A stretch of DNA of 64,000 nt, taken from contig NZ_CAJCKW010000014.1 in assembly GCF_903970965.1 (NCBI RefSeq), positions 1 through 64,000 on the forward strand. The letters run 5' to 3'. Position 1 is the first letter of the stretch, and the number at the start of each line of letters is the position of its first letter. Below, one piece after another: positions 37,685-46,305 of the stretch. The notes under the pieces were generated by a model, which saw only the letters and a program-made list of their open reading frames with translations, was not told the origin of the DNA and did not search any database. The translations under genes were made by a program, and so were the position numbers. The DNA comes from Aureimonas sp. ME7. Its GTDB lineage: Bacteria; Pseudomonadota; Alphaproteobacteria; Rhizobiales; Rhizobiaceae.

Positions 37685-38272
37685 ATGACTGAAGTCGCCG
37701 TTCTCGTCGGATCGCTTCGACGCGATTCGATCAATCGCAAGCTCGCCATTGCCCTCGGCAAGCTCGCGGAGCCCAAGCTGCATTTCCGGCTGGTCGAACT
37801 GGCCGATCTGCCGATGTACAACGACGATCTCTGGGCCGACGTGCCGGCGGCCGTGACACGCTTCAAGCGCGACATCGAAACCGCCGACGCCGTCCTGTTC
37901 GTTACGCCGGAATACAACAGATCCTTCCCGGCGGTCGTGAAGAACGCCATCGACTGGGGCACCCGCCCCTATGGCCAGAACTCGTTCAGCGCCAAGCCCG
38001 GCGGTCTCGTCGGTACGTCGCCGGGTGCCGGAGGCGGATCGGCGGGCCAGAACCATCTCAAGAGTGTTCTGAGCGTCGTGGACGTCGTGCTGATGGGTCA
38101 GCCGGAAGTGTATCTGCACTACAAGGCCGAAGATTTCGACGACGCCGGCAACATCGTCAGCCAGCATACCCGCGAGTTCCTGCAGGGCTACATCGATCGC
38201 TTCACCAAATGGATCGAGCGCACGTCCGAGCCCAAGACATCTGCACAGGCGGACGCCTACGCCGACGCGTAA
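37685..38272 (+). CDS. NADPH-dependent FMN reductase family protein
   Basis: This 195-residue flavodoxin-like protein starts MTEVAVLVGSLRRDSINRKL, with the phosphate-binding loop GSLRRDSINRKL. FVTPEYNRSFPAVVKNAIDW is the classic block of the YieF/ChrR-type quinone or azo reductase group. SPGAGGGSAGQNHL is a further conserved loop. These enzymes pass two electrons from NADPH through FMN to quinones or other acceptors. ATG at 37685 follows GAGAGGT at normal spacing. The longer frame from 37601 lacks conserved residues. It converges on pncA. Confidence 0.9.
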   Translation: MTEVAVLVGSLRRDSINRKLAIALGKLAEPKLHFRLVELADLPMYNDDLWADVPAAVTRFKRDIETADAVLFVTPEYNRSFPAVVKNAIDWGTRPYGQNSFSAKPGGLVGTSPGAGGGSAGQNHLKSVLSVVDVVLMGQPEVYLHYKAEDFDDAGNIVSQHTREFLQGYIDRFTKWIERTSEPKTSAQADAYADA

Positions 38273-38282
38273 AGCCCAGACA

Positions 38283-38308
38283 CCGCAGACCTCAATCGAG
38301 GTCTGCGG
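38283..38308. terminator. bidirectional hairpin between FMN reductase and pncA
   Basis: An 11 bp perfect stem (38283-38293 with 38298-38308) closes a 4-base loop. It includes the pncA stop codon. No clear T run follows on either strand, so it may need Rho or act only as a 3' stabiliser for both convergent transcripts. Confidence 0.55.
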
Positions 38309-38927
38309 CCGTGATTCGGTCGATGCCTCGCCGTTCCATTTCGGCGAAGGCACCTTCGAGGGAGCCGTCGAGGTCGATCGCGCGGCAGGCGTCCTCGACG
38401 ACCATCACCGGCCAGCCTTCCGTTTTGGCGTCGTAAGCCGTCCAGGCGACGCAGTAGTCAGTCGCGAGGCCGCAAACGAAGACCCGTTCCGCGCCGCGCT
38501 CGCGAAGATAGCCCGTGAGCCCCGTTTGCGTCGTCCGATCGGCCTCCTGGAACCCTGAATAGCTGTCGATGCCGCCGTTGTATCCCTTTCGGATGACGGC
38601 TTGCGCCCTCGCGATTCGCAACGACGGGTGAAACTCGGCACCGCTACTTCCCTGAATGCAGTGATCGGGCCATAGCACCTGCGTGCCATAGGCAAGCTCG
38701 ATCGTCGTGAACGCTTCGCGGGCATGTGTAGAGGCGAAGGAAACGTGCCCGGGTGGGTGCCAGTCCTGCGTCAGAACGACGATGGGAAACCGCTCCATCA
38801 ACCGGTCGACGATCGGCACCACGCTGTCGCCCCCGGCGACGGCCAGCGCCCCGCCGGGGCAAAAATCGTTCTGGACATCCACGACGATCAGCGCGTCGCG
38901 CTCTTCGATACGAATCGTCATTCCCAT
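38292..38927 (-). CDS. pncA: nicotinamidase / pyrazinamidase
   Basis: This enzyme of about 211 residues hydrolyses nicotinamide to nicotinate for NAD salvage. The triad is visible: Asp in VVDVQNDFCPGGALAV, Lys in VIRKGYNGGID, and Cys in VCGLATDYCVAWTA. Metal ligands are in LTQDWHPPGHVSF. The ATG at 38925-38927 is listed, and the ATG at 38919-38921 two codons later is equally plausible. A longer frame to 39116 runs over the opposite-strand DUF4174 gene and is unlikely. Length matches E. coli PncA. Confidence 0.94.
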   Translation of the reverse strand: MGMTIRIEERDALIVVDVQNDFCPGGALAVAGGDSVVPIVDRLMERFPIVVLTQDWHPPGHVSFASTHAREAFTTIELAYGTQVLWPDHCIQGSSGAEFHPSLRIARAQAVIRKGYNGGIDSYSGFQEADRTTQTGLTGYLRERGAERVFVCGLATDYCVAWTAYDAKTEGWPVMVVEDACRAIDLDGSLEGAFAEMERRGIDRITAADLD

Positions 38928-38988
38928 CTTTCCCAAGCCGCCTGGCACCTCTTGTCGCGCCGCATACAAACATGGTCGCTCACCGGCG

Positions 38989-39014
38989 GGAACCGGGAAT
39001 TTCCAGTCGGCGTT
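38989..39014 (+). promoter_or_regulatory. EcfG-type (general stress sigma factor) promoter for DUF4174 gene
   Basis: GGAAC at 38989-38993 and CGTT at 39011-39014 are separated by exactly 17 bases. This equals the known alphaproteobacterial EcfG consensus GGAAC-N16/17-CGTT. The start codon is 26 bases further on, after an AGAAGGAG ribosome site. The match is complete. Confidence 0.7.
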
Positions 39015-39039
39015 CCAGGAACAGAAGGAGGCCAGGTCC

Positions 39040-39462
39040 ATGCTGACGACCATCGTAGCCACGCTCGCCATGACCGCTGCTGCTTCCGCGATGCCAAGCT
39101 CGGTAACTGCTCTCAAATGGGAGCGCCGCGTGCTGATCGTGTTCGCGCCGACGCCGGGCGATCCGCGATGGCAGGAACAGGCGGCGCTTCTCGACGGTCA
39201 AGACCGGGATCTCGAAGAGCGCCGGATGGAGGTTCTGGCCGTGGTTGGAGATGACGTGAATCCGGTTCGTGGAAAGGCCGCGCGCGAGAGCGACGGTGCG
39301 GGATGGCGCCGAACCTTCCGCGTTTCCAACGACGAGTTCGCAATCGTCCTCATCGGGCTTGACGGCGGCGTGAAATGGCGTGCGGACGCTCCCGCTCCCT
39401 TGGCGGACATCAACGCAGTCGTCGACGCCATGCCGATGCGGCGGGGTAACCGTTCGCGCTGA
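39040..39462 (+). CDS. DUF4174 domain protein, probably exported
   Basis: This 140-residue protein has an N-terminal hydrophobic stretch (MLTTIVATLAMTAAASAMPS) that looks like a signal peptide. The DUF4174 domain follows: LKWERRVLIVFAPTPGDPRW, then LLDGQDRDLEERRMEVLAVV and FAIVLIGLDGGVKWR. The fold is thioredoxin-like, but no CxxC motif is present, so redox chemistry is not implied. The start at 39040 has AAGGAGG upstream. An EcfG-type promoter sits directly before it, suggesting induction in the general stress response. The function of the family is not known. Confidence 0.85.
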   Translation: MLTTIVATLAMTAAASAMPSSVTALKWERRVLIVFAPTPGDPRWQEQAALLDGQDRDLEERRMEVLAVVGDDVNPVRGKAARESDGAGWRRTFRVSNDEFAIVLIGLDGGVKWRADAPAPLADINAVVDAMPMRRGNRSR

Positions 39463-39478
39463 GCGCCGGCACCGTCGT

Positions 39479-40309
39479 TCAGCGATCCTTTCGAGCGCTC
39501 TTCTCTTGCTTCATGAGCTTGGCGAACTGCTTCTCGACATCCTTGCCCACCGGGACAGGTTCGAGATCGACGCCGTCCGACAGCCGATCGGCGATCTCCT
39601 CCAGCGCGGCGATGCGCGCGTAGCGTTTGTCGTTGGCCGGAACGACGAGCCACGGTGCCGAACGGGACGACGTTCGCTCCAACATTTCGTTGGCCGCATT
39701 TTCGTATTCCGCCCATTTCTCGCGATTGCGAAAGTCCTCGTAGGACAATTTCCAACGCTTCAACGGATCCTTCATCCGATCCTCGAAGCGTTTGAGTTGC
39801 ACGTCGGGAGTGATGTAGAGGAAGATCTTGGCGATCCGTGTCCCCGCGTCCGCCAATAGCTTCTCGAACTGGTTGATTTCCTCGAAGGCGCGGCCCCATT
39901 CCGACGGCTTGGCATATCCCTCGACGCGCTCCACCAGAACGCGTCCATACCAGGACCGATCGAACACACAGATCTCTCCCGTGCCGGGCAACCGGCTCCA
40001 GAAGCGCGAGAGGTAGTGGTGGCGTAGGTCCTCCGGCGTCGGCGCGGCGATCGGCCAGACCTTGAAACCCCTCGGGTCCATCACCGCCGACATACGACGG
40101 ATCGCGCCCCCCTTTCCCGCCGCATCCCAGCCTTCGAAGACGACGACTGCGGTGTCCTTCGTATGCAGATAAGCCTGATGAATCTTCTGAAATCGGGTCT
40201 GCACCGCCTTCAGCCGACGATCGTACTCGTCGTGCTCGATCGACTTCGACATGTCCAACCGATCGAGCGGGCGATGTTCGGTGTCGGAGGAAGAGGCCTT
40301 GGCATTCAT
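39479..40309 (-). CDS. ppk2: polyphosphate kinase 2 family protein
   Basis: This 276-residue enzyme moves phosphate between polyphosphate and nucleotides. The Walker A is FEGWDAAGKGGAIRR and Walker B FDRSWYGRVLVERVEG. The lid block WKLSYEDFRNREKWAEYE follows, and LVVPANDKRYARI is the C-terminal motif. The length is typical of one-domain PPK2, class I or III. Which nucleotide it prefers (ADP, GDP or AMP) cannot be read from this. It is divergent from the Mfd paralogue. The first 30 residues are a variable leader, and a later ATG at about residue 20 (MSKSIEHDEYDRR) is possible. Confidence 0.92.
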   Translation of the reverse strand: MNAKASSSDTEHRPLDRLDMSKSIEHDEYDRRLKAVQTRFQKIHQAYLHTKDTAVVVFEGWDAAGKGGAIRRMSAVMDPRGFKVWPIAAPTPEDLRHHYLSRFWSRLPGTGEICVFDRSWYGRVLVERVEGYAKPSEWGRAFEEINQFEKLLADAGTRIAKIFLYITPDVQLKRFEDRMKDPLKRWKLSYEDFRNREKWAEYENAANEMLERTSSRSAPWLVVPANDKRYARIAALEEIADRLSDGVDLEPVPVGKDVEKQFAKLMKQEKSARKDR

Positions 40310-40426
40310 CGTCTCTGCCTTTTCTTCATCAAGGGACTGCGTCCAAACGAACCATGCGGAGAAATGCGCGGATCGGACTCCGGGGCCGAGCGTTTCACCG
40401 GCAGTTCAGTCCGACCGTTCAGAGTG

Positions 40427-43400
40427 ATGCGTAATATGTTTCAGTCCGCCGATCTCGACACCCGTTCCTCCGTCGTTCCGGCGATCAGCCCGCTCCACCC
40501 CGTCGGCGCCACGGCCGTTCGCGTCCTGGAGACCTGGAACGCTCCTCGGAAGTTCCCGCTCGTCTTCGTCGCGCAGACGGTGCGCCGAGCCCGGGATATC
40601 TCGGAAATCCTTTGCGCCCTCGAGCCGAAGCTGAAGCTGGCCTACCTGCCCCCTTGGGACTGTCTGCCCTATGACGGTCTGTCGGCATCTCTTTCCGTCA
40701 TGGGGCAGCGGATGGGTGTGCTGCGCTGGCTGACCAACTCGGCGAACCTTCCCGACATCGTCGTGACTACGGCCGAGGGCTTGATGCGCCGCGTTCCTCC
40801 CCGGTCGGTCTGGAAGAAGCTCCATCGCGAGTTCCGTCCGGGAGACGTGTTCGAGGTCGAAGAGGTCAAACCCTTCTTAGAGGCGCTCGGCTACGTATTC
40901 GACGACCGGGTGGACGAGCCGGGCGAGGCCGCGATTCGAGGCAAGGTCGTCGATTTCTTTCCGGCGGGTGGACAGCTTCCCTGCCGTATCGAGCACGAAA
41001 AGGGTCGCATCACCGCCATTCGCTCCTACGACCCGATCACTCAGAGAACGATCTCCGAAATCGAGATGCTCATCATCGACCCGGCCAGCGAACTGGTCGG
41101 AGCGGACCCCGAGAAAACGAGCGCAGCCTCGACGCCGGAAATCCGTCTCCTCCAGGTCCACGGCGACCTGGAAACGGTGTTCGACTATCTCGGCGAAAGC
41201 GAACTCCTGATCGAGGATGGGGTCGAACGACGGGCCGAAGCGTTTCTTCAAGCTGCGGACGAAGCCTTTCGCGAAACGGAGGATCGCGGCGAGCGAAAAG
41301 GTCGCACGCCTTCCCCCGAGCGCTTCCTGCTGGGCGACGAGGAATGGGTCGGGAAGGTGCGCAAGCGTCTCGGCGCCGTCATCGACGATCTGCCGGACGG
41401 CGCGAGCAGCAGCGTGGGGTCCTTCTCCGCCGCTTCGCAGCCGTGGGACGCGTTGCGCGACTTTATCGAGGAAAAAGGGGCGCCGCTTCGCGTAGTGCTG
41501 GCGGCCAACTCGAAACTCGTTCTCAACGACTGGCAGCGAAGGGCGCGTCGCAACCTCGGCGGCACCTGGGAGCGGGCAGGACACTGGAAAAGCGTCAAGG
41601 GGGCGAAGGACGGGACACGCTGGACCGCTATCCTTCCGATCAAGGAAGGCTTCTACCTCGCCGACCGGAACATTCTCGTCGTATGCCCGCGCGATCTCGG
41701 CGGACGAAACGCGGCCTCCGACGATCGGAGCGCGGCGTCCGCTTTGATGGGAAGCACCGAAGACTACGAGATCGGCGACGCCGTGGTCCATCTCGACCAT
41801 GGGGTCGGCATTCTTGAAGGGCTGGAACATCTGGAGCGGGATGGGAAGGCGCACGACGTGCTCCGCCTCCGCTACGCGGACGACGCCTCGCTGATCGTGC
41901 CGATGTCGGACGTGGGCGCGCTGTGGCGATACGGCGGTCAAACCGGCGATCTGCGCCTCGACAAGTTGAAGGGCGAAAGCTGGGAAAACCGGCGCAACGA
42001 CCTGATGCAGCGTGTGCAGAAGACGGCGGCCGGCATGGTCGAGCTTATGCGCGAGCGCCGTCAGGCGAAGGCCCCCGCATTGCGTCCCGACCGACGCGAC
42101 TACGAGCGCTTCTGCGCAGGATTCGCGTATGAGCTATCCGTGGATCAGGAAAGTGCGGTGGATGCCGTTCTCGCCGACATGGCATCCGGGCGACCGATGG
42201 ACCGACTGATTTGCGGCGATGTCGGCTTCGGTAAGACCGAGGTCGGGCTTCGTGCCGCCGCCGTTGCCGCATCTGCCGGGCGTCAGGTGGCCATCGTCGC
42301 CCCGACCACCGTTCTCGCCCAACAACACACGCGCTCGGCCGCCAAGCGCTTTCATGCGCTTGGGATCGAAGTCGCGCATCTTTCTCGGCTGACGAGCGCG
42401 AGCGACGCCAAGCGGATCAAGGACGGCTTGAAGAGCGGCGAGATCCGCGTCGTGGTCGGCACCCACGCTCTGTGCTCGTCCACGATCGACTTCGCTGATC
42501 TTGGTCTCGTGGTGATCGACGAGGAGCAGCGTTTCGGCACGAAGCAGAAGGAGGCTTTGCGGCGCATGGCGCAAGATCGTCATATCCTGACGATGACGGC
42601 GACCCCCATACCGCGCACCCTGCAGGCCAGCTTCGTCGGCCTGAACGAGATCAGCGTGATCGCGACCCCGCCGACGCTGCGCCGCCCGACCAGAACGGTG
42701 CTGGCCGAATTCGACGACAATCTCGTTCGCGATGCGCTGATGCGCGAGCGCCGGCGCGGCGGTCAGAGTTTCGTCGTTTGTCCGCGCGTCGAGGATATCG
42801 AACCGATGGCCGAACGCCTTCGCGCGCTGGTGCCGGATCTCGCGGTCGCGGTGGCGCACGGGAAACTGGCGCCGGACGTCGTCGACGAGACGATGTTCGA
42901 CTTCTCCAAAGGACGGGGCGATGTTCTTCTGGCGACCAACATCATCGAAAGCGGGTTGGATGTGCCCGCCGCCAACACGATGATCGTCTGGCGGCCCGAC
43001 CGGTTTGGGTTGGCGCAGCTCCATCAGATCCGCGGCCGTGTCGGGCGCGGCTCGCGCCGCGGCGTCGTATATCTCTTGATGGAAAGCGGCCAGACACTTG
43101 GCGAGAACACCGAGCGCCGGCTGCGCACGCTGGAAGCGATGTCGAGCCTTGGCGCCGGGTTCGCGATCAGCGCTCGCGACCTGGACCTGCGTGGCGCGGG
43201 AGAACTCCTCGGCGACGAACAGGCGGGGCATCTGCAACTCGTGGGGCTCGGCCTCTACAGACATCTTCTAGAGCGCGCCCTCATTGTCGCCGAAGGCAGG
43301 CAAGCGCCCGACGATTGGACGCCCGATGTGGCGATCGGGGCCATCGGCAGCATTCCGGCTGAATACATTCCCGATCCCGCCGCACGTATCAATCTCTACA

Positions 43401-43744
43401 GCCGGATCGATCAGGTGCGCGAGCGTTCGACGCTCGAACTCCTGATCGAGGAGATCACAGACCGTTTTGGAGCGATCCCGCGCGAAACGAAGATTCTCCT
43501 GAAACTGGCAGAGTTGAAGCTTCGGTGCCGCGAGCTCGGCTTGCAGAAGCTGGCCTCGGGCCCGAAGGGCACGGCGATCACCTTTCGCACCCGTGCGCAG
43601 GCGGACGCCGCCCGCAAGCTCGGCTGTCCGGCCGGGTGGAAGTGGAACGAGGCGAAGCTCGTCGCGCCGATTGCGGCGTCCAAACTGTCGGAGCGCTTCG
43701 TTGCCGCCCGACAGGTGTTGGATACGATCGAACCAAGAGGCTGA
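40427..43744 (+). CDS. second Mfd-type transcription-repair coupling factor paralogue
   Basis: This 1105-residue helicase has the whole Mfd layout. A UvrB-like N-terminal module includes KLAYLPPWDCLPYDGLS. The polymerase-interaction domain reads GDAVVHLDHGVGILEGL, then LRLRYADDASLIVPM. Motif I CGDVGFGKTEVGLRAA is near residue 595, with DEEQRFGTKQKEAL and TATPIPRTL after it. The TRG part is IRGRVGRGSRRG then LDLRGAGELLGDEQAG. The C-terminal D7-like domain is also present. Start ATG at 40427 is listed, with 40436 close by. The frame back to 40163 covers the opposite-strand ppk2. It is clearly diverged from the mfd at 15426-18938, not a recent copy. Its role may be specialised or redundant. Confidence 0.85.
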   Translation: MRNMFQSADLDTRSSVVPAISPLHPVGATAVRVLETWNAPRKFPLVFVAQTVRRARDISEILCALEPKLKLAYLPPWDCLPYDGLSASLSVMGQRMGVLRWLTNSANLPDIVVTTAEGLMRRVPPRSVWKKLHREFRPGDVFEVEEVKPFLEALGYVFDDRVDEPGEAAIRGKVVDFFPAGGQLPCRIEHEKGRITAIRSYDPITQRTISEIEMLIIDPASELVGADPEKTSAASTPEIRLLQVHGDLETVFDYLGESELLIEDGVERRAEAFLQAADEAFRETEDRGERKGRTPSPERFLLGDEEWVGKVRKRLGAVIDDLPDGASSSVGSFSAASQPWDALRDFIEEKGAPLRVVLAANSKLVLNDWQRRARRNLGGTWERAGHWKSVKGAKDGTRWTAILPIKEGFYLADRNILVVCPRDLGGRNAASDDRSAASALMGSTEDYEIGDAVVHLDHGVGILEGLEHLERDGKAHDVLRLRYADDASLIVPMSDVGALWRYGGQTGDLRLDKLKGESWENRRNDLMQRVQKTAAGMVELMRERRQAKAPALRPDRRDYERFCAGFAYELSVDQESAVDAVLADMASGRPMDRLICGDVGFGKTEVGLRAAAVAASAGRQVAIVAPTTVLAQQHTRSAAKRFHALGIEVAHLSRLTSASDAKRIKDGLKSGEIRVVVGTHALCSSTIDFADLGLVVIDEEQRFGTKQKEALRRMAQDRHILTMTATPIPRTLQASFVGLNEISVIATPPTLRRPTRTVLAEFDDNLVRDALMRERRRGGQSFVVCPRVEDIEPMAERLRALVPDLAVAVAHGKLAPDVVDETMFDFSKGRGDVLLATNIIESGLDVPAANTMIVWRPDRFGLAQLHQIRGRVGRGSRRGVVYLLMESGQTLGENTERRLRTLEAMSSLGAGFAISARDLDLRGAGELLGDEQAGHLQLVGLGLYRHLLERALIVAEGRQAPDDWTPDVAIGAIGSIPAEYIPDPAARINLYSRIDQVRERSTLELLIEEITDRFGAIPRETKILLKLAELKLRCRELGLQKLASGPKGTAITFRTRAQADAARKLGCPAGWKWNEAKLVAPIAASKLSERFVAARQVLDTIEPRG

Positions 43745-43754
43745 TGTCGGACAC

Positions 43755-43785
43755 AAAAAAGGGCGGCACGAGGGCCGCCCAATTT
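43755..43785. terminator. bidirectional terminator after the Mfd paralogue
   Basis: GGGCGGC at 43761-43767 pairs with GCCGCCC at 43774-43780. The plus strand is followed by AATTT, and on the minus strand the stem is followed by TTTTTT. It should stop transcription from the Mfd paralogue, and would be even stronger for any minus-strand transcript coming from 43800-44000. Confidence 0.7.
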
Positions 43786-43802
43786 GGCTGGAGTATCAGG
43801 TC

Positions 43803-43871
43803 ATGAAAAACCCGATGCTCATGAATTGGTTGTTGACCCTAAAGGTTGCGACAAAGGTTGCGGAAATTTAA
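43803..43871 (+). CDS. possible 22-residue peptide gene
   Basis: ATG at 43803 opens a 22-codon frame, MKNPMLMNWLLTLKVATKVA plus EI, ending at TAA. GGAG at 43791-43794 is positioned as a ribosome site 8 bases upstream. The peptide is hydrophobic with a few lysines, like some small membrane peptides. The last half overlaps a tandem repeat of AAAGGTTGCG (see findings). No homologue is known to me. It may be a chance frame or part of a leader before the SOUL gene. Confidence 0.3.
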   Translation: MKNPMLMNWLLTLKVATKVAEI

Positions 43872-44006
43872 CGAACGGCCTTTCCCTTCCCGATTTCCTT
43901 TCGCGCCGCAACTAAGGGCGTGTGGAGGCGTTACGCCCCTGCCTCGCGCCGCTTGCCGGAGCAGAACTCCGCGCGGCGCCATGTTGGATCAGTTGAGGAG
44001 AAAGAG

Positions 44007-45044
44007 ATGTTCCGCGATAAGCCCTCGGCCTATGATCGGTTGACCGACGCGATCGGCGACATCGGGGAACGCCTGTCCGACCTCGAGTCCCAGATCGTCG
44101 AGCGCATCAACCCGAAGCCCTCGAAAGCCGAGCGCCTGCGCCGCGCGGTGGACCGCGAGTTGCACCGGCTCTACGATACGGCCGAACCGTCCTATTCCCG
44201 CTACCTGCCGTCTTTCCTTTCCAACCTGTCGCTGCCTTCGGCCGACGACGCGCGGGCTGGGGTCAACAAGGCACGGCGTTCGCTTCTAGACGGCGCCAAC
44301 GATCTGCAGGATCAGGTTCGCGACGCTCGCAGCCATCTACCGGCCCTGTCGTCGTTCTGGCCTTCCCTAACCCATCGGTCGAGCTTCAAGGGCGGGCGCG
44401 GCTATCAGCGCGGCGCCGACTACTTCCGCGACCGTCCGAACGTCACGACGGCCCTCGTCGCCGGCGGCGCGATCCTGGCGATTGGTGGTGCCTTCTACAT
44501 CACGAAAAAGATCGCCGACCACGCCGAGGAGCCGGACTACGACGTCGTGCGCAAGGACGGGGATATCGAGATCCGCGACTACGATGCGCTGGTCGTCGCC
44601 GAGACGATCAAGACCGGCTACCACGAGAAGGCTCGCCGCCGCGGGTTCGAGACGCTCTACGATTTCATCACCGCGAACAACCGGTCCGGCAAGAAGATCG
44701 CGATGACGGTGCCGGTGCTCCAGCAGTTGTCCGAGGGCGAAGGCCGGGTCAAGGGCTGGGCGATCCGCTTCGTCATGCCGAAGAAATACACGAAGGCCAG
44801 CCTCCCGACGCCGAATTCGGACGACGTCCGCATCCATGAGGTTGCAGCCCGCCGGCTGGTCGCCATCCGGTTCAACGGCAATTTCACCGCCTCCGTTGCC
44901 AGCAAAAAGCTGATGACGCTCTACAACTACATCTCCGACGAGTCGCTGAAGCAGAAGGGCGACCCGGTCTACGCCTTCTACAACTCGCCGATCACCCCGG
45001 GTTTTCTCAAGCGCAACGAGATCCTGATCGAGGTCGAGCGGTAA
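44007..45044 (+). CDS. SOUL-family heme-binding protein with N-terminal helical extension
   Basis: This 345-residue protein has an N-terminal 150-residue charged helical part, one hydrophobic segment at about 152-172 (TTALVAGGAILAIGGAFYIT), and a C-terminal SOUL domain: YDVVRKDGDIEIRDYDALVV, then GFETLYDFITANNRSGKKI and AMTVPVLQQ, and YAFYNSPITPGFLKRNEILI. SOUL proteins bind heme or tetrapyrroles. The bacterial role is unclear. The start at 44007 has GAGGAGAAAG just upstream. The hydrophobic segment suggests anchoring at the inner membrane. A rho-independent terminator follows at 45071-45096. Confidence 0.88.
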   Translation: MFRDKPSAYDRLTDAIGDIGERLSDLESQIVERINPKPSKAERLRRAVDRELHRLYDTAEPSYSRYLPSFLSNLSLPSADDARAGVNKARRSLLDGANDLQDQVRDARSHLPALSSFWPSLTHRSSFKGGRGYQRGADYFRDRPNVTTALVAGGAILAIGGAFYITKKIADHAEEPDYDVVRKDGDIEIRDYDALVVAETIKTGYHEKARRRGFETLYDFITANNRSGKKIAMTVPVLQQLSEGEGRVKGWAIRFVMPKKYTKASLPTPNSDDVRIHEVAARRLVAIRFNGNFTASVASKKLMTLYNYISDESLKQKGDPVYAFYNSPITPGFLKRNEILIEVER

Positions 45045-45070
45045 GTCGTTCGATTATAGCTGTGATAAAT

Positions 45071-45096
45071 AAGGGCGCTCCCAAGGCGCCCTTTTT
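45071..45096 (+). terminator. rho-independent terminator after the SOUL gene
   Basis: GGGCGC at 45073-45078 pairs with GCGCCC at 45086-45091 over a 7-base loop, followed at once by TTTTT. AT-rich sequence precedes it. It separates the SOUL gene from the rplM-rpsI unit. Confidence 0.85.
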
Positions 45097-45123
45097 CGTT
45101 TCCTGACGCGCCTTATGTGGTAC

Positions 45124-45151
45124 TTGAGTGCCAAATTTGGGGTTCTATAAT
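45124..45151 (+). promoter_or_regulatory. candidate housekeeping promoter for rplM-rpsI
   Basis: TTGAGT at 45124-45129 and a perfect TATAAT at 45146-45151 are 16 bases apart in the only AT-rich patch upstream of rplM. The leader to the rplM ATG would be about 185 bases long, enough for autogenous control, though I cannot identify an L13-binding structure. Confidence 0.5.
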
Positions 45152-45340
45152 ACCACAATATCAAGACATTGAAATTGCTCTCTTATTTTTACCGTCTGCA
45201 GCACTGGTGTAGCGCTGAGCGCTTGCGTTCTACGCAACTCGCGGCTATGGAGCGTCAATCGAACGCGGGGAAGCCTGCGTTCATTGGCACGGGTCGAGTT
45301 CGATCTCTTCCCAAGCAGCGAACGACCCAAGGATTTCCGA

Positions 45341-45805
45341 ATGAAGACCTTCTCGCAAAAGTCCGAGACGGTGGTGAAGAAGTGGATCGTCATCGACGCC
45401 GAAGGGCTCGTTGTCGGTCGCCTCGCCTCCCTCGTCGCGCTTCGCCTTCGCGGCAAGCACAAGCCCTCCTTCACGCCGCACGTCGACGACGGTGACAACG
45501 TCATCATCGTCAACGCCGACAAGGTCGTGTTCACGGGCAAGAAGTACCAGGACAAGACCTACTACTGGCACACCGGCTACATCGGCGGGATCAAGGAGCG
45601 CAAGGCTCGCGAGATCCTCGAGGGCCGCTTCCCCGAGCGCGTTCTCGAGAAGGCCGTCGAGCGGATGCTTCCGCGCGGGCCCCTCGGCCGTCGCCAGCTC
45701 AAGAACCTGCGCGTTTATGCCGGCACCGAGCATCCGCACACTGCTCAGTCGCCCGAGACGCTCGACGTCAAGGCGCTGAACTCCAAGAACACGAGGGCTG
45801 CATAA
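45341..45805 (+). CDS. rplM: 50S ribosomal protein L13
   Basis: This 154-residue ribosomal protein has the family core: [18 protein letters not shown], then [19 protein letters not shown] and the loop [19 protein letters not shown], which is typical of L13. It binds 23S rRNA early in large-subunit assembly. The start at 45341 follows a purine-rich stretch. The longer frame from 45284 adds 19 residues that are not family-like. Its stop overlaps the rpsI start (TAATG), so translation is coupled. rplM-rpsI is a near-universal pair. Confidence 0.97.
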   Translation: MKTFSQKSETVVKKWIVIDAEGLVVGRLASLVALRLRGKHKPSFTPHVDDGDNVIIVNADKVVFTGKKYQDKTYYWHTGYIGGIKERKAREILEGRFPERVLEKAVERMLPRGPLGRRQLKNLRVYAGTEHPHTAQSPETLDVKALNSKNTRAA

Positions 45806-46281
45806 TGGCCGATCTCAACTCGCTGCAGGACCTCGCGACCTCGAACGTCGCCGAGACCAATGCCGCTCCGGTTCACGTGCAGAAGCTCGACGCCCATGGC
45901 CGCGCCTACGCGACCGGCAAGCGTAAGGACGCCGTCGCTCGTGTGTGGGTGAAGCCGGGTTCCGGCAAGATCACCGTCAACACCAAGGACTACACGGACT
46001 ACTTCGCGCGTCCGGTGCTCCAGATGGTGCTTCAGCAGCCGATCGTCGCAGCCTCGCGCGACGGCCAGTTCGACATCGTCGTGACGGTGGCGGGCGGCGG
46101 TCTGTCGGGCCAGGCGGGTGCCGTTCGCCACGGCATCTCGCGCGCCCTCACCTTCTACGAGCCGGGCCTTCGCTCGGTTCTCAAGAAGGGCGGCTTCCTG
46201 ACCCGCGATTCGCGTACCGTCGAGCGCAAGAAATACGGCCGCGCCAAGGCTCGCCGTTCGTTCCAGTTCTCGAAGCGCTGA
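45805..46281 (+). CDS. rpsI: 30S ribosomal protein S9
   Basis: This 158-residue protein ends in the conserved [20 protein letters not shown] plus KR tail that reaches the decoding site. [20 protein letters not shown] and [20 protein letters not shown] are family blocks. The first 35 residues are the longer N-terminal arm usual in alphaproteobacteria. It overlaps rplM and is followed by a strong terminator. Confidence 0.97.
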   Translation: MADLNSLQDLATSNVAETNAAPVHVQKLDAHGRAYATGKRKDAVARVWVKPGSGKITVNTKDYTDYFARPVLQMVLQQPIVAASRDGQFDIVVTVAGGGLSGQAGAVRHGISRALTFYEPGLRSVLKKGGFLTRDSRTVERKKYGRAKARRSFQFSKR

Positions 46282-46305
46282 TCGGCTCGGCACCATTCGC
46301 CATCG

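Noticed and set aside
35428..37692. 754-codon plus-strand frame over prfC
   Set aside because: It is a shadow of RF3 in another frame and contains no recognisable domain.
40397..40429. GTTC pair before the Mfd paralogue, like an alphaproteobacterial LexA box
   Set aside because: The consensus is GTTC-N7-GTTC, but here the spacing is nine bases (AGTCCGACC), so it does not fit.
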